NCBI RefSeq assembly: GCF_005774735.1
Contig: NZ_VBUM01000026.1
Coordinates: forward strand, 1-39,741
Reading direction: 5' to 3'
Source of the DNA: Microbacterium sp. 5K110
GTDB lineage: Bacteria > Actinomycetota > Actinomycetes > Actinomycetales > Microbacteriaceae
Length of the DNA: 39,741 nucleotides
Part shown: one piece after another, positions 16,295 through 23,571 of the stretch
How the letters are laid out: each line of letters starts with the position of its first letter
How positions within the stretch are numbered: the stretch's first letter is position 1
Position numbers and translations under genes: made by a program
Notes under the pieces: generated by a model
What the model was told of the DNA's origin: nothing
What the model saw: the letters and a program-made list of their open reading frames with translations, nothing else
The model's database searches: none

Positions 16295-17333
16295 GCTGCT
16301 CTCCCAGGGTTCGCGGGTCGATGACGCCCAGCACGATGTCGATGATCAGCGTCGTCACGAGCGAGATCACCCCGATGACGAAGACGGCGGCACGGATGAC
16401 GGGATAGTCCTTGTCGACCGCGATCGCCTGCACGATCACGCTGCCGAGCCCCGGCCAGGCGAACACCGCCTCGGTGATGAGCGCGGACCCGAGCAGGGCG
16501 GTGAGGATGATGCCCGACAGGGTCAGGGCCGTCGTGAGGAGGTTGGGCAGCATGTGCCGCGTGTAGATCGTCAGGGCGGGGAGGCGCCACCCGCGCGCGG
16601 AGCGCATGTAGTCCTGCTCGAGGATGACCGCGGTCTCTCGCCGCACGATTCGCGCGACCGAGCACAGTCCGCCCAGCGTCAGCGAGGCGATCGGGAGGAT
16701 CGCGGCGGTGCCGAGGCTGTACGCGGGCGAGTAGGCCGGGGGAAGCACACGCAGGATGACGGCGAAGATGACGACGAAGGCCGTCGCCTGGACGTAGGTG
16801 GGGATGGAGGAGATGAGGGCGGTCACGCCGTTGAACCCGAGGTCGAGCGCGCGGCGGCGCCCGTTGCGGGTGAGGACGCCGATGGTCATGCCGAGGGCGA
16901 GACCGAGGACCAGCAGCAGGATCACGGCGGGGATCGTCAGCGCCAGGGTGTTCGGTGCCGCCGCCATCACGACGTCCATCGCCGGAATGCGGTACTTGAA
17001 CGAGTCGCCGAAGTCCCCCTGGGCGACGGCGACGACGTAGTTCCACAACTGGACCGGCAGCGGCTCGTTCAGGCCGAGCTGCTGACGCACCAGTTCGACC
17101 TGGGCGAGCGTGGCGTTCTCGCCGGCGATCGCGGTCGCGGGGTCCCCGGGGATCAGCTGGACGATGAGGAAGGTCACCACCACCAGGAGGGCGAGGTTGA
17201 TCACCAGCCCGATGCCGCGTCGGATCAGGAAGGCGCGCCAGGCGCCACCGAGACCGGCCGCGCGGGGCGACTCCTCGGTGGCGCCGTCGCCCGGACCGGA
17301 GGTCGCAGGAGTATCGGCGATCTGCGATGACAT
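16287..17333 (-). CDS. ABC transporter permease (DppB-like)
   Basis: 348-residue inner-membrane permease with six main helices. LVQLIPGDPA at the first periplasmic loop, the LGLNEPLPVQLWNYV block and the coupling loop ILEQDYMRSARGWRLPALTIYTRHMLPN identify the DppB/OppB family. About 35 extra hydrophilic residues precede the first helix; the ATG at 17333 was chosen because the frame upstream lies in the binding-protein gene. Second gene of the importer operon. Confidence 0.93.
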   Translation of the reverse strand: MSSQIADTPATSGPGDGATEESPRAAGLGGAWRAFLIRRGIGLVINLALLVVVTFLIVQLIPGDPATAIAGENATLAQVELVRQQLGLNEPLPVQLWNYVVAVAQGDFGDSFKYRIPAMDVVMAAAPNTLALTIPAVILLLVLGLALGMTIGVLTRNGRRRALDLGFNGVTALISSIPTYVQATAFVVIFAVILRVLPPAYSPAYSLGTAAILPIASLTLGGLCSVARIVRRETAVILEQDYMRSARGWRLPALTIYTRHMLPNLLTTALTLSGIILTALLGSALITEAVFAWPGLGSVIVQAIAVDKDYPVIRAAVFVIGVISLVTTLIIDIVLGVIDPRTLGEQRG

Positions 17334-17377
17334 CGCGTCCTCTTCTCTCGTGATCCGGTCCGGGCGACGGGTGGGGG

Positions 17378-18952
17378 TCAGCCCGTGATGCGCATGGCCG
17401 TCGGGTCCCAGTACCCGGACAGCACGTGGGTGGCGAAGCCGTCGCGAGCGACGTAGCGGTGGGTGTCGGTGATGAGGGGCATCATGTCGACCCGCTCGAG
17501 GATGGTGCGCTGCGCCTCTTCGAAGCCCGCGCACTGTGCGGCCTGGTCCGTCGCGGCCATGCCCGCCTCGTAGGCGGCCACGCCCTCGGGGTTGTCGGTG
17601 TATGCGACGTTGGTGCCGCCGTTGGCGTAGGTCGGTCCGAGGTAGCGCGCGATGGAGAGGTGGATGAGTCCGGCCTCGGCGTTCTCGGCGGCGACAGCGA
17701 GGTCCCACGTCTCGGGCTGCGTACGCATCTGCTTCGACCAGTCGGCCGGGTCGGGCGCGCTCACCTGGACCGTCGCGCCCGCGGCGCGCAGCGACTCGGC
17801 GAGGTAGTCCGCGGCCGGGTTCCAGTTGGACATGATCAGCAGGCGGATCGTCTTGCCCGCGAGCACGGGTGCGGCCGCGGCCGGGTCGTACGACGACAGC
17901 AGCGAGGGCTCGTTGAGAGCGCACGAGTAGCTGGCGCTGTTGACCGTGAACTGCGGCTCGCCCAGCCCGTCGAGGCTGGCCTGGTTGAAGGCGTTGGGGT
18001 CGATCGCCTGGGTCACCGCGGTCCGCAGCGCCTTGTCACCGGCGAAGATCGAGCCGGAGTTCGGGTCCTCGTTGAACACGAGGTTGTAGGCCGAGCTCGA
18101 GAACGTGACCGCGCTGTAGCCGGGCTTGTCCTCGAAACGGGTGAAGTTCGAGTCGTAGAAGCGGGCGACGTCCACACCGCCGGACTCGAGCAGGTTGGCG
18201 CTGGTGTTGAGGTCGGCCTGGACCGTCAGGTTGAGCGTCTTCGCGGGCGTGCCCTGCACGGTCGTCCACGCCGGCCACGCGTCGTAGCCGTCGCGGAGGG
18301 TGTACTTCGCGCTCTTTCCCGCGACGGTTTCGGTGAGGGTGTACGGGCCGGAGAAGGCGCCGGCGACCGTTCCGGCCGCGAGGCCCTCGGGGTCGGCGAG
18401 ACCCGCGGGGCAGATGATCCCGGTGCCGGGGCGGGTCAGACCGCTGAGCATCTGAGAGTAGGGCGCGGTGAGCGAGATCTCCACGGTTCCCGCGGCGTCG
18501 TCCGCGGCGAAGGTGGGGGTTCCGGGCCCGAAGGCCTGCGCCTTCCACGTCTTCGCGCCGCTGTCGTCGAGGCCGACGAGGTACTCGAAGGATGCCGCCA
18601 CGACGCTGGGCGTGATCGCCGTGCCGTCCGCGCACGTCGCTCCCTTGCGGATGGTGAAGGTGTAATCCGACGCGGAGTTGGCCGTCCACTCCGTGGCGAG
18701 TCCACCGACGAGCGGCTCGGAGTCACCCTGTCGCAGCAGCGTGTCGAATCCGAGACGCGCGGTGTACAGGTCCGACGTCGCCGTCGCCTTTGCCGGGTCG
18801 AAGGTCGCCGGGGCGTACCAGAGCTCGGTGTTGATGGTGTCGGCGACGGCTCCACCACCCGCATCGGGGGCGGTGGAGGCGGCGCAACCGGTGACGGTCA
18901 GAGCCGCAGCGGCCGCCAAGGCGATACCGGCGAGCGTCCGTGTTCTCGTCAT
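17378..18952 (-). CDS. ABC transporter solute-binding lipoprotein, family 5 (peptide/nickel type)
   Basis: 524-residue extracellular substrate-binding protein. The N-terminus is a lipoprotein signal ending in LTVTGCAAS, so Cys23 is the lipidation site. Family 5 features follow: WYAPATFDPAKATATSDLY, YTFTIRKGATCADGTAITPSVVAASFEYL (the usual VTF-LR-G-FHDG region), and a C-terminal lobe ending in GYWDPTAMRI. Family 5 proteins bind peptides but also sugars, opines, nickel and other ligands, so the ligand is open. ATG 18952 starts the lipoprotein signal; the frame to 19030 would run through the operator. First gene of the importer operon, behind operator pair B. Confidence 0.93.
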   Translation of the reverse strand: MTRTRTLAGIALAAAAALTVTGCAASTAPDAGGGAVADTINTELWYAPATFDPAKATATSDLYTARLGFDTLLRQGDSEPLVGGLATEWTANSASDYTFTIRKGATCADGTAITPSVVAASFEYLVGLDDSGAKTWKAQAFGPGTPTFAADDAAGTVEISLTAPYSQMLSGLTRPGTGIICPAGLADPEGLAAGTVAGAFSGPYTLTETVAGKSAKYTLRDGYDAWPAWTTVQGTPAKTLNLTVQADLNTSANLLESGGVDVARFYDSNFTRFEDKPGYSAVTFSSSAYNLVFNEDPNSGSIFAGDKALRTAVTQAIDPNAFNQASLDGLGEPQFTVNSASYSCALNEPSLLSSYDPAAAAPVLAGKTIRLLIMSNWNPAADYLAESLRAAGATVQVSAPDPADWSKQMRTQPETWDLAVAAENAEAGLIHLSIARYLGPTYANGGTNVAYTDNPEGVAAYEAGMAATDQAAQCAGFEEAQRTILERVDMMPLITDTHRYVARDGFATHVLSGYWDPTAMRITG

Positions 18953-19016
18953 GATGGGTTCTCCCAGGTGTTCGGGTACAGCATTCGGGGCGCGTCGCCA
19001 CGGTGGCGGGCAGTTC

Positions 19017-19056
19017 CATTTTGGATCCAAAATGTTTATTTACGCATCCAATATTG
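19017..19056 (-). promoter_or_regulatory. Operator pair B upstream of the importer operon
   Basis: 18-bp perfect palindrome CATTTTGGATCCAAAATG (19017-19034) in an AT-rich patch, 65-82 bases before the binding-protein start. A second, imperfect box on the minus strand (TTGGATGC; centre 19046/19047) is 21 bp away centre to centre, and a CAATATTG palindrome (19049-19056) overlaps it. This is the best single site of the four-promoter set. Rest of the gap (18953-19016) holds the ribosome site region and nothing else I can name. Confidence 0.78.
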
Positions 19057-19077
19057 CTTCAGATATGTTACGGATCG

Positions 19078-19677
19078 TCACGAGCGCGAGAACAGCCCGT
19101 CCGCGACATCGGCCGCGGTGATGAGGGAGTCCCGCTGGAGGTAGGCGATCGCCTCCAGCGCGGCGTCGTGCGCGCACCTGCTGGACCCGGCGACGCAGTC
19201 CGTCAGCACCCGCACGCGGTAGTCGTGCTGATGGGCGTCGACGGCGGTGTAGTGGATGCAGACGTCGGTGAGCCCTCCCACCAGCAGAACCGTGTCCGCC
19301 CGATAGGACTTCAGGGCGAGCTCGAGCTCCGTGGCGAAGAACGCCGAGTACCGACGCTTGCGGATGACGAACTCCTCCGGGCGCGGCTCCAGCCACGCGG
19401 CGAGCTCGGTCCCGGGGTCGCCCTCGATGCAGTGGACTCCCTCGGCGCCGTCGAGCTCGCGCCCGATGTCCACCAGGCTCGGCTTGTGGACCTCCTGGAT
19501 GAAGACCACCGGCACACCGTTCTCACGGCACGCGGCGATGAGATCCCGGACGCGCGGAGCCCGCTCCGCCCTTCCGTCCATGACGGGGATTCCCGCGGTC
19601 GGCTCGGTCCCGGCGCCGCCCTGGATGTCGACGACCACGAGCACGGGACGCTCCACGCCCTCCCACACCGCGGTCAT
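19078..19677 (-). CDS. Isochorismatase-like cysteine hydrolase
   Basis: 199-residue isochorismatase-fold hydrolase. The Asp-Lys-Cys triad of the amidase branch is visible: Asp17 (VVVDIQ), Lys107 (VIRKRRYSAFF) and Cys140 (GGLTDVCIHYTAVDAH). That branch includes nicotinamidase, N-carbamoylsarcosine amidohydrolase, biuret hydrolase and ureidoacrylate hydrolase RutB, all splitting amide or carbamoyl bonds. A true isochorismate vinyl-ether hydrolase would normally not keep the Cys. Third gene of the minus-strand unit from promoter C; the ATG overlaps the deaminase-like gene's stop. Confidence 0.9.
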   Translation of the reverse strand: MTAVWEGVERPVLVVVDIQGGAGTEPTAGIPVMDGRAERAPRVRDLIAACRENGVPVVFIQEVHKPSLVDIGRELDGAEGVHCIEGDPGTELAAWLEPRPEEFVIRKRRYSAFFATELELALKSYRADTVLLVGGLTDVCIHYTAVDAHQHDYRVRVLTDCVAGSSRCAHDAALEAIAYLQRDSLITAADVADGLFSRS

Positions 19678-20135
19678 GCCGCCCCTCCGAACCGCCCGGA
19701 ACGGACGTGGGCGAAGGGCAGCAGCTCCCCCACCTCGACCGCGACGTGCTCCCCGTGCGAGGAGACCCACACCCGCGCGTCCGGGGCGTGCTCCGTCAGC
19801 AGCTCGGCGCACACGCCGCACGGCTCGATGAGGTGCTCCGTCCCCGCGGGGCGGCGCAGCACCGACACGATGGAGCGCACCGCCTCTCCGGAGGCGGCCG
19901 CGGCGCTCACCGCGGCGGACTCCGCGCAGATCGACGCCCGCCCGGCGCTGGACTCCACGTGCAGGCCCGTCACGACCGACCCGTCCGCGAGGCGGAAGGC
20001 GCTGGCGACCTCGTGGCGCCCCACGACGTACCGGCGACGCAACAGGTCGAGAGCCCGCCCGAGCAGAGCGGCATCCGGCTCATCCATCCCGTCGGGGATG
20101 CCGTCGAGGAGCGGGCGAGCGGAGGCGGCGGTCAT
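19674..20135 (-). CDS. Cytidine-deaminase-fold protein (blasticidin-S-deaminase-like size)
   Basis: 153-residue zinc-dependent deaminase of the tetrameric CDA fold. Zn ligands and proton shuttle are intact: Cys70-Ala-Glu72 (ICAES) and Cys106/Cys109 (EPCGVCAELL). The block that binds ribose in cytidine deaminases (NVEN-like) reads HVESSAGR here, Asn replaced by His59, so cytidine may not be the substrate; deamination of another amino-heterocycle is a fair guess. It overlaps both neighbours by 4 bases (ATGA), so it is tightly coupled to the amidohydrolase-like and isochorismatase-like genes. A true cytidine salvage enzyme would not be expected in such an operon. Confidence 0.85.
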   Translation of the reverse strand: MTAASARPLLDGIPDGMDEPDAALLGRALDLLRRRYVVGRHEVASAFRLADGSVVTGLHVESSAGRASICAESAAVSAAAASGEAVRSIVSVLRRPAGTEHLIEPCGVCAELLTEHAPDARVWVSSHGEHVAVEVGELLPFAHVRSGRFGGAA

Positions 20136-20902
20136 CCGGCATCCAGTCCGAGGAGTCGGGCGAAGTTGCCGCCCTCCACGAGCGCCCGGTCGGCGGGGTC
20201 GGTCACGACCTTGGCGATCTTCAGGCGCTCGAGGTCGAAGTCGGAGCCGGGCCACTCGGTGCCCATGAGGATCTTCGCGGCGCCGAGGCGGGCGTAGGCG
20301 CGCTTGACGTCCGCCATGAGCGTCGCGGAGGTCTCGAGGTACACGTTCTCGCGACGCTCGGCGACGATGATCGCCTCGGGGACGTTCCATACGGCACCCA
20401 TGTGCGCGATGATCGTCGGCACGTCCGGGTGATCCTTGACGATCTCCTCGATCGCGAACGGCGCGCAGAACGCGTCATCCAGCGCGTTGATGATCACCGT
20501 CATCCCGTGCCGGGCGCACTCCCGGAAGACCGGGTCGAGGAGGCCGTGGTCGGCCACGTGGTACCCGTGCATGCTCGGGTGGAGCTTCAGTCCGCGGATG
20601 CCGGCTTCGGCGAGCCGGGTGATCTCGTCGATCGCGTCGTCGGCCTGCGGCATGACCTGTCCGAACCCGATGAATCGGTCGGGGTGCGCATCCTGCAGCC
20701 CGATGATGAAGTCGTTCTCGATCCGCTGCGCCAGCGAGCACACCATCGCCATGTCGACGCCCGCGGCATCCATGCGGTCGATGATGCGGCGCGGGTCGAA
20801 CGGAACGTGTGCGGGCGGCTCCTCGCCGGGGCGCGCTCCCGAGAGGTAGTCCGAACGTCCGCGGACGTTCTGCGTGGTGTTGTACGCGTCGATGATCTGC
20901 AT
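20132..20902 (-). CDS. Amidohydrolase_2-family protein with degenerate metal site
   Basis: 256-residue TIM-barrel protein of the amidohydrolase_2/ACMSD-like family (IIDRMDAAGVDMAMV, ADHGLLDPVFRECARHG, IIAHMGAVWN, NVYLETSA, GAAKILMGTEWP). The metal ligands are mostly gone: the N-terminal IDxHxH is IDAYNTT (Tyr7, Thr9), the strand-5 His is Asn139 (VIINALDD), and the final Asp is Glu216 (GTEWP). His108 and His167 remain. It is thus unlikely to work as a normal metal-dependent hydrolase or decarboxylase; it may be a non-hydrolytic or metal-free enzyme, or a binding partner. ATG 20902 has a strong GAGGAGG site. First gene of the unit leftwards from promoter C. Confidence 0.82.
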   Translation of the reverse strand: MQIIDAYNTTQNVRGRSDYLSGARPGEEPPAHVPFDPRRIIDRMDAAGVDMAMVCSLAQRIENDFIIGLQDAHPDRFIGFGQVMPQADDAIDEITRLAEAGIRGLKLHPSMHGYHVADHGLLDPVFRECARHGMTVIINALDDAFCAPFAIEEIVKDHPDVPTIIAHMGAVWNVPEAIIVAERRENVYLETSATLMADVKRAYARLGAAKILMGTEWPGSDFDLERLKIAKVVTDPADRALVEGGNFARLLGLDAG

Positions 20903-20935
20903 CGATCGCCCTCCTCGGCTCGGGACTCGTTGATA

Positions 20936-20962
20936 GGATCCATTTGACACTAGATCGGATCC
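20936..20962. promoter_or_regulatory. Operator pair C in a divergent promoter
   Basis: GGATCC boxes at 20936-20941 and 20957-20962, centres 21 bp apart, in the 86-base gap between the divergent amidohydrolase-like and phosphotriesterase-like genes. The right box continues into CCAAAATG as in the palindrome at 19017. A TTGACA (20944-20949) lies between the boxes. One regulator binding here would control both directions. Confidence 0.75.
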
Positions 20963-20965
20963 AAA

Positions 20966-20992
20966 ATGAAACCCCGGGAGCCATTGTCATGA
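20966..20992 (+). CDS. Possible 8-codon leader ORF overlapping the phosphotriesterase-like start
   Basis: ATG at the edge of operator C opens a frame MKPREPLS whose TGA overlaps the ATG of the next gene (ATGA), as coupled genes do. No ribosome site of its own; if transcription starts inside the operator it would be leaderless. Chance is a good alternative. Confidence 0.15.
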   Translation: MKPREPLS

Positions 20993-21996
20993 TCCAGACC
21001 GTTCTCGGGCCGATCGAGCCGTCCCAGCTGGGGCGGACCTCCACCAACGAGCACGTGCTCGCCGACTCCCGGCATCTGCGTCGCCCCACCCGTGAGGGCA
21101 CATGGTGGGACGGGGAGGTTCGCGCGGAGACGCTGGGCGACCTGCGGTGGAACTGGCTGGCGCTGCCCGACAACCTCCACCTGGATTCCGCCGACGTCGC
21201 CGTCGAGGAACTCGCCCTCGCCCACGGCGACGGGCTGCAGGCGGTCGTCGAGGCGACGTCGGTGGGGATGGGACCCGATCCGTCGCGCCTGCCGGAGATC
21301 TCCCGACGCGCCGGCGTCCACATCGTCGCCGCCTACGGCAGCTACATCGACAAGACGCTCCCCGCGGAGTGGAAGGCGCAGACCGACGACGCGATGCGCG
21401 CGGCGTTCGAGGAAGCGCTCTCCCGGGCGGTCCCCGGCGCCGACTTCCCGGCCGGTCTGCTCGGGCTCATGGGCACCAGTGCCGAGATCACCCTCCCCGA
21501 GGAGCGAGCGCTGCGCGCGGCCGCTTCCGCCGCCGTCGAGGCGCGTTGCGCCGTCTCGATCCGCCTGGATGCCGCCGCCCGACGCGGGCCGGAGGTCGCG
21601 GCACTGTTGGCCGACGAGGGTATGGACCCCCGCCGCATCCTGTTCTGCAACATCGACAAGGTCCTGGATGCCGCGTACGTGCGCGACATCGTCGACACCG
21701 GCGCCGTCGTGGAGTTCGCGTTCGGAAGCGAGAACTACTTCGCGGACGGCGCGCGGGATGCCACCGACGGCGAGCGCCTCGCCTTCCTGCTCGACCTGTG
21801 CGAAGACCGCCCCGATGCCCGCATCACGATGTCGGCCTCGGTGTGGACCAAGGGCCAGCTCGCCCGCCACGGCGGCATGGGGTACGGCCACGTCGTCCGC
21901 CGCATCGTGCCCGTCCTGGAGCGGGCGGGAGTGCCGGCTGCGCGCATCGACCGGATGCTGATCACGGAGCCGGCCACCCTGCTCGATCGGGGCTGA
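20989..21996 (+). CDS. Phosphotriesterase-family protein lacking most metal ligands
   Basis: 335-residue TIM-barrel protein with clear phosphotriesterase-family (PF02126) framework: VLGPIEPSQLG, VVEATSVGMGPDPSRLPEISRRAGVHIV, EERALRAAASAA, LLADEGMDPRRIL, and the C-terminal HGGMGYGHVVRRIVPVLERAGV. The metal site is broken at almost every point: THEH is TNEH (Asn20; His22 kept), the bridging Glu/Lys is Leu160 (GLMGTS for GEIGTS), the strand-5 His is Arg192 (SIRLD), the strand-6 His is Asn221 (LFCNID), and the SxD Asp is replaced (SAS 282-284). No frame breaks, so the gene is maintained. ATG 20989 with GGGAG. Probably a pseudoenzyme or a re-purposed catalyst; single-gene unit from promoter C. Confidence 0.85.
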   Translation: MIQTVLGPIEPSQLGRTSTNEHVLADSRHLRRPTREGTWWDGEVRAETLGDLRWNWLALPDNLHLDSADVAVEELALAHGDGLQAVVEATSVGMGPDPSRLPEISRRAGVHIVAAYGSYIDKTLPAEWKAQTDDAMRAAFEEALSRAVPGADFPAGLLGLMGTSAEITLPEERALRAAASAAVEARCAVSIRLDAAARRGPEVAALLADEGMDPRRILFCNIDKVLDAAYVRDIVDTGAVVEFAFGSENYFADGARDATDGERLAFLLDLCEDRPDARITMSASVWTKGQLARHGGMGYGHVVRRIVPVLERAGVPAARIDRMLITEPATLLDRG

Positions 21997-22143
21997 CCCC
22001 CACCTCCCGCACCGCGACCCGACTCCCGTGGATCGACGGCGGTGGAGCGGTGGCACCCCGTCATCGTCGCGCGCGCGTGTTGCCGGGCTGTTTCGATCAG
22101 CGATCGCGGCGGCGTCGTCCCCCGAGAGAACGCCCGGAAGTCG
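21997..22143. other. Intergenic gap between convergent genes
   Basis: 147 bases between the ends of the phosphotriesterase-like and amidase genes. I see no strong hairpin, repeat or ORF in it. Confidence 0.5.
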
Positions 22144-23571
22144 TCAGAGCGGGAGGGCGGCGGGCGCCGCGCCGACGTGACCGAGAACGTCTTCGAGGGC
22201 CGCGCCGACGGCGAGGAGGGCCAGGTCGCCGCGCGACGCGCCGACGATCTGCATCCCCACCGGCAGGCCCGCGTCGGTGAAGCCCGCGGGCGTCGCGAGC
22301 ACGGGGTGGCCCGTGACGGTGAGACGGCACGCCGCCCGCTGCCAGAGGAAGTAGCGCTCGAACGTCGTCCCGTCGACCTCGGCCACCCATTCCACCTCCG
22401 CCGGCGGCGCCGCCACCGGAGTCGCGGGGTAGATGATGCCGTCCAGTCCCTGCAACGCCGCGGCCGTGCGCCGGAACAGCACCGTCCGATGCGCCAACGC
22501 CGCCGCGTACGCGTCGGCGGTGAGCGCGCGACCCTCGGCGACGTTGCGCAGGTAGTCGTCGCGGAAGCCCGACCTGCCCTCGTCGAAACGGGCCTTGCCG
22601 TCGGCGCCGAAATTGAACATCTCGATGGCCTGCCAGGACTCGTCGGCGCCGTCGAGGTCGGGTTCGACATCGATGATCTCGACCCCGGCCGCCTCGAGCA
22701 CCTGCCGCGCCGCACGCAGGACGGCGCGCACCTCGGGATCGATCGGCAGACCGCCGACGTCCTCGCTCCAGCCCAGCCGGATCGAGCGGGGATCCCGGAC
22801 AGGCAGAGTCAGGAACGCCTCCGCGTCCTCGACCCACGACAGCGGCGCCAGATCGTCACGCCCCGTGATCCCGGACAGCAGCCGCGCGGCGTCCCGCGAG
22901 TCGCGGGCCATCGGCCCCAGGACCCCGTGAGGGTCCCAGCCGTTCCCGGTGCGCGCGCTCGGCACGGTGCCGGGGGTCGGCCGAAGGCCCACGATGTTGC
23001 AGAGGGAGGCGGGGTAGCGGATGCTCCCGCCGCTGTCGGATCCGTCGGCGATCGGCAGCATGCCCGCGGCGAGCGCGGCACCCGCGCCCCCGCTCGATCC
23101 GCCGGCGTGACGGCTCAGGTCCCACGGGTTGCGACACACCCCGCGCACGGGGTTGAAGGTCAAGGTCCCCAGGCCCGCCTCGGGGGTGTTGGTCTTCCCG
23201 ATGATGAGGGCACCCGCGCGACGGAGATTGGTCGCCAGCAGGCTGTCGTGCGTCGCAGGACCGGCGTCGCGATACGCGGCGGAACCGTGCGAGGTGGGCA
23301 GACCCGCGACGTCGATGAGGTCCTTCACCCCGGTCGGGAGTCCGTGCAGGGGCCCGAGACGGTCGCCGCGTGCGACGGCTCGATCGGCCTCGAGTGCCAT
23401 GTCCATCGCTTCTCGCTCGGAGACGAGCGACACGAAGGCGGCCACGTCGGACTCCACCTCGGCGATGCGGTCGAGGTGCACGCGCATGACCTCGGCCGCC
23501 GAGATCTCGCCGCCGGCGATTCCCTCCGCGAGGGCGGTGGCGCTCCAGCGGTACAGAGGAGTCTCGGTCAT
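22144..23571 (-). CDS. Amidase (amidase-signature family)
   Basis: 475-residue amidase-signature hydrolase with the complete Ser-cisSer-Lys triad: Lys83 (TGVKDLID), Ser159 (AGGSSGG) and Ser183 (DSGGSIR). Length and motifs fit the aryl/alkyl amidase branch rather than GatA. It would hydrolyse an amide to acid plus amine or ammonia in the cytosol. Last gene of the six-gene operon led by the reductase; ATG 23571 overlaps the preceding stop. A role in removing a gamma-glutamyl group made by the glutamine-synthetase-like ligase, or in opening the substrate amide, is possible but unproven. Confidence 0.9.
   Translation of the reverse strand: MTETPLYRWSATALAEGIAGGEISAAEVMRVHLDRIAEVESDVAAFVSLVSEREAMDMALEADRAVARGDRLGPLHGLPTGVKDLIDVAGLPTSHGSAAYRDAGPATHDSLLATNLRRAGALIIGKTNTPEAGLGTLTFNPVRGVCRNPWDLSRHAGGSSGGAGAALAAGMLPIADGSDSGGSIRYPASLCNIVGLRPTPGTVPSARTGNGWDPHGVLGPMARDSRDAARLLSGITGRDDLAPLSWVEDAEAFLTLPVRDPRSIRLGWSEDVGGLPIDPEVRAVLRAARQVLEAAGVEIIDVEPDLDGADESWQAIEMFNFGADGKARFDEGRSGFRDDYLRNVAEGRALTADAYAAALAHRTVLFRRTAAALQGLDGIIYPATPVAAPPAEVEWVAEVDGTTFERYFLWQRAACRLTVTGHPVLATPAGFTDAGLPVGMQIVGASRGDLALLAVGAALEDVLGHVGAAPAALPL

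Noticed and set aside
20944..20988. A TTG start at 20944 giving the phosphotriesterase-like protein 15 more residues
   Set aside because: It would translate through operator C with no ribosome site; ATG 20989 has GGGAG and starts right at the conserved VLGPI block.
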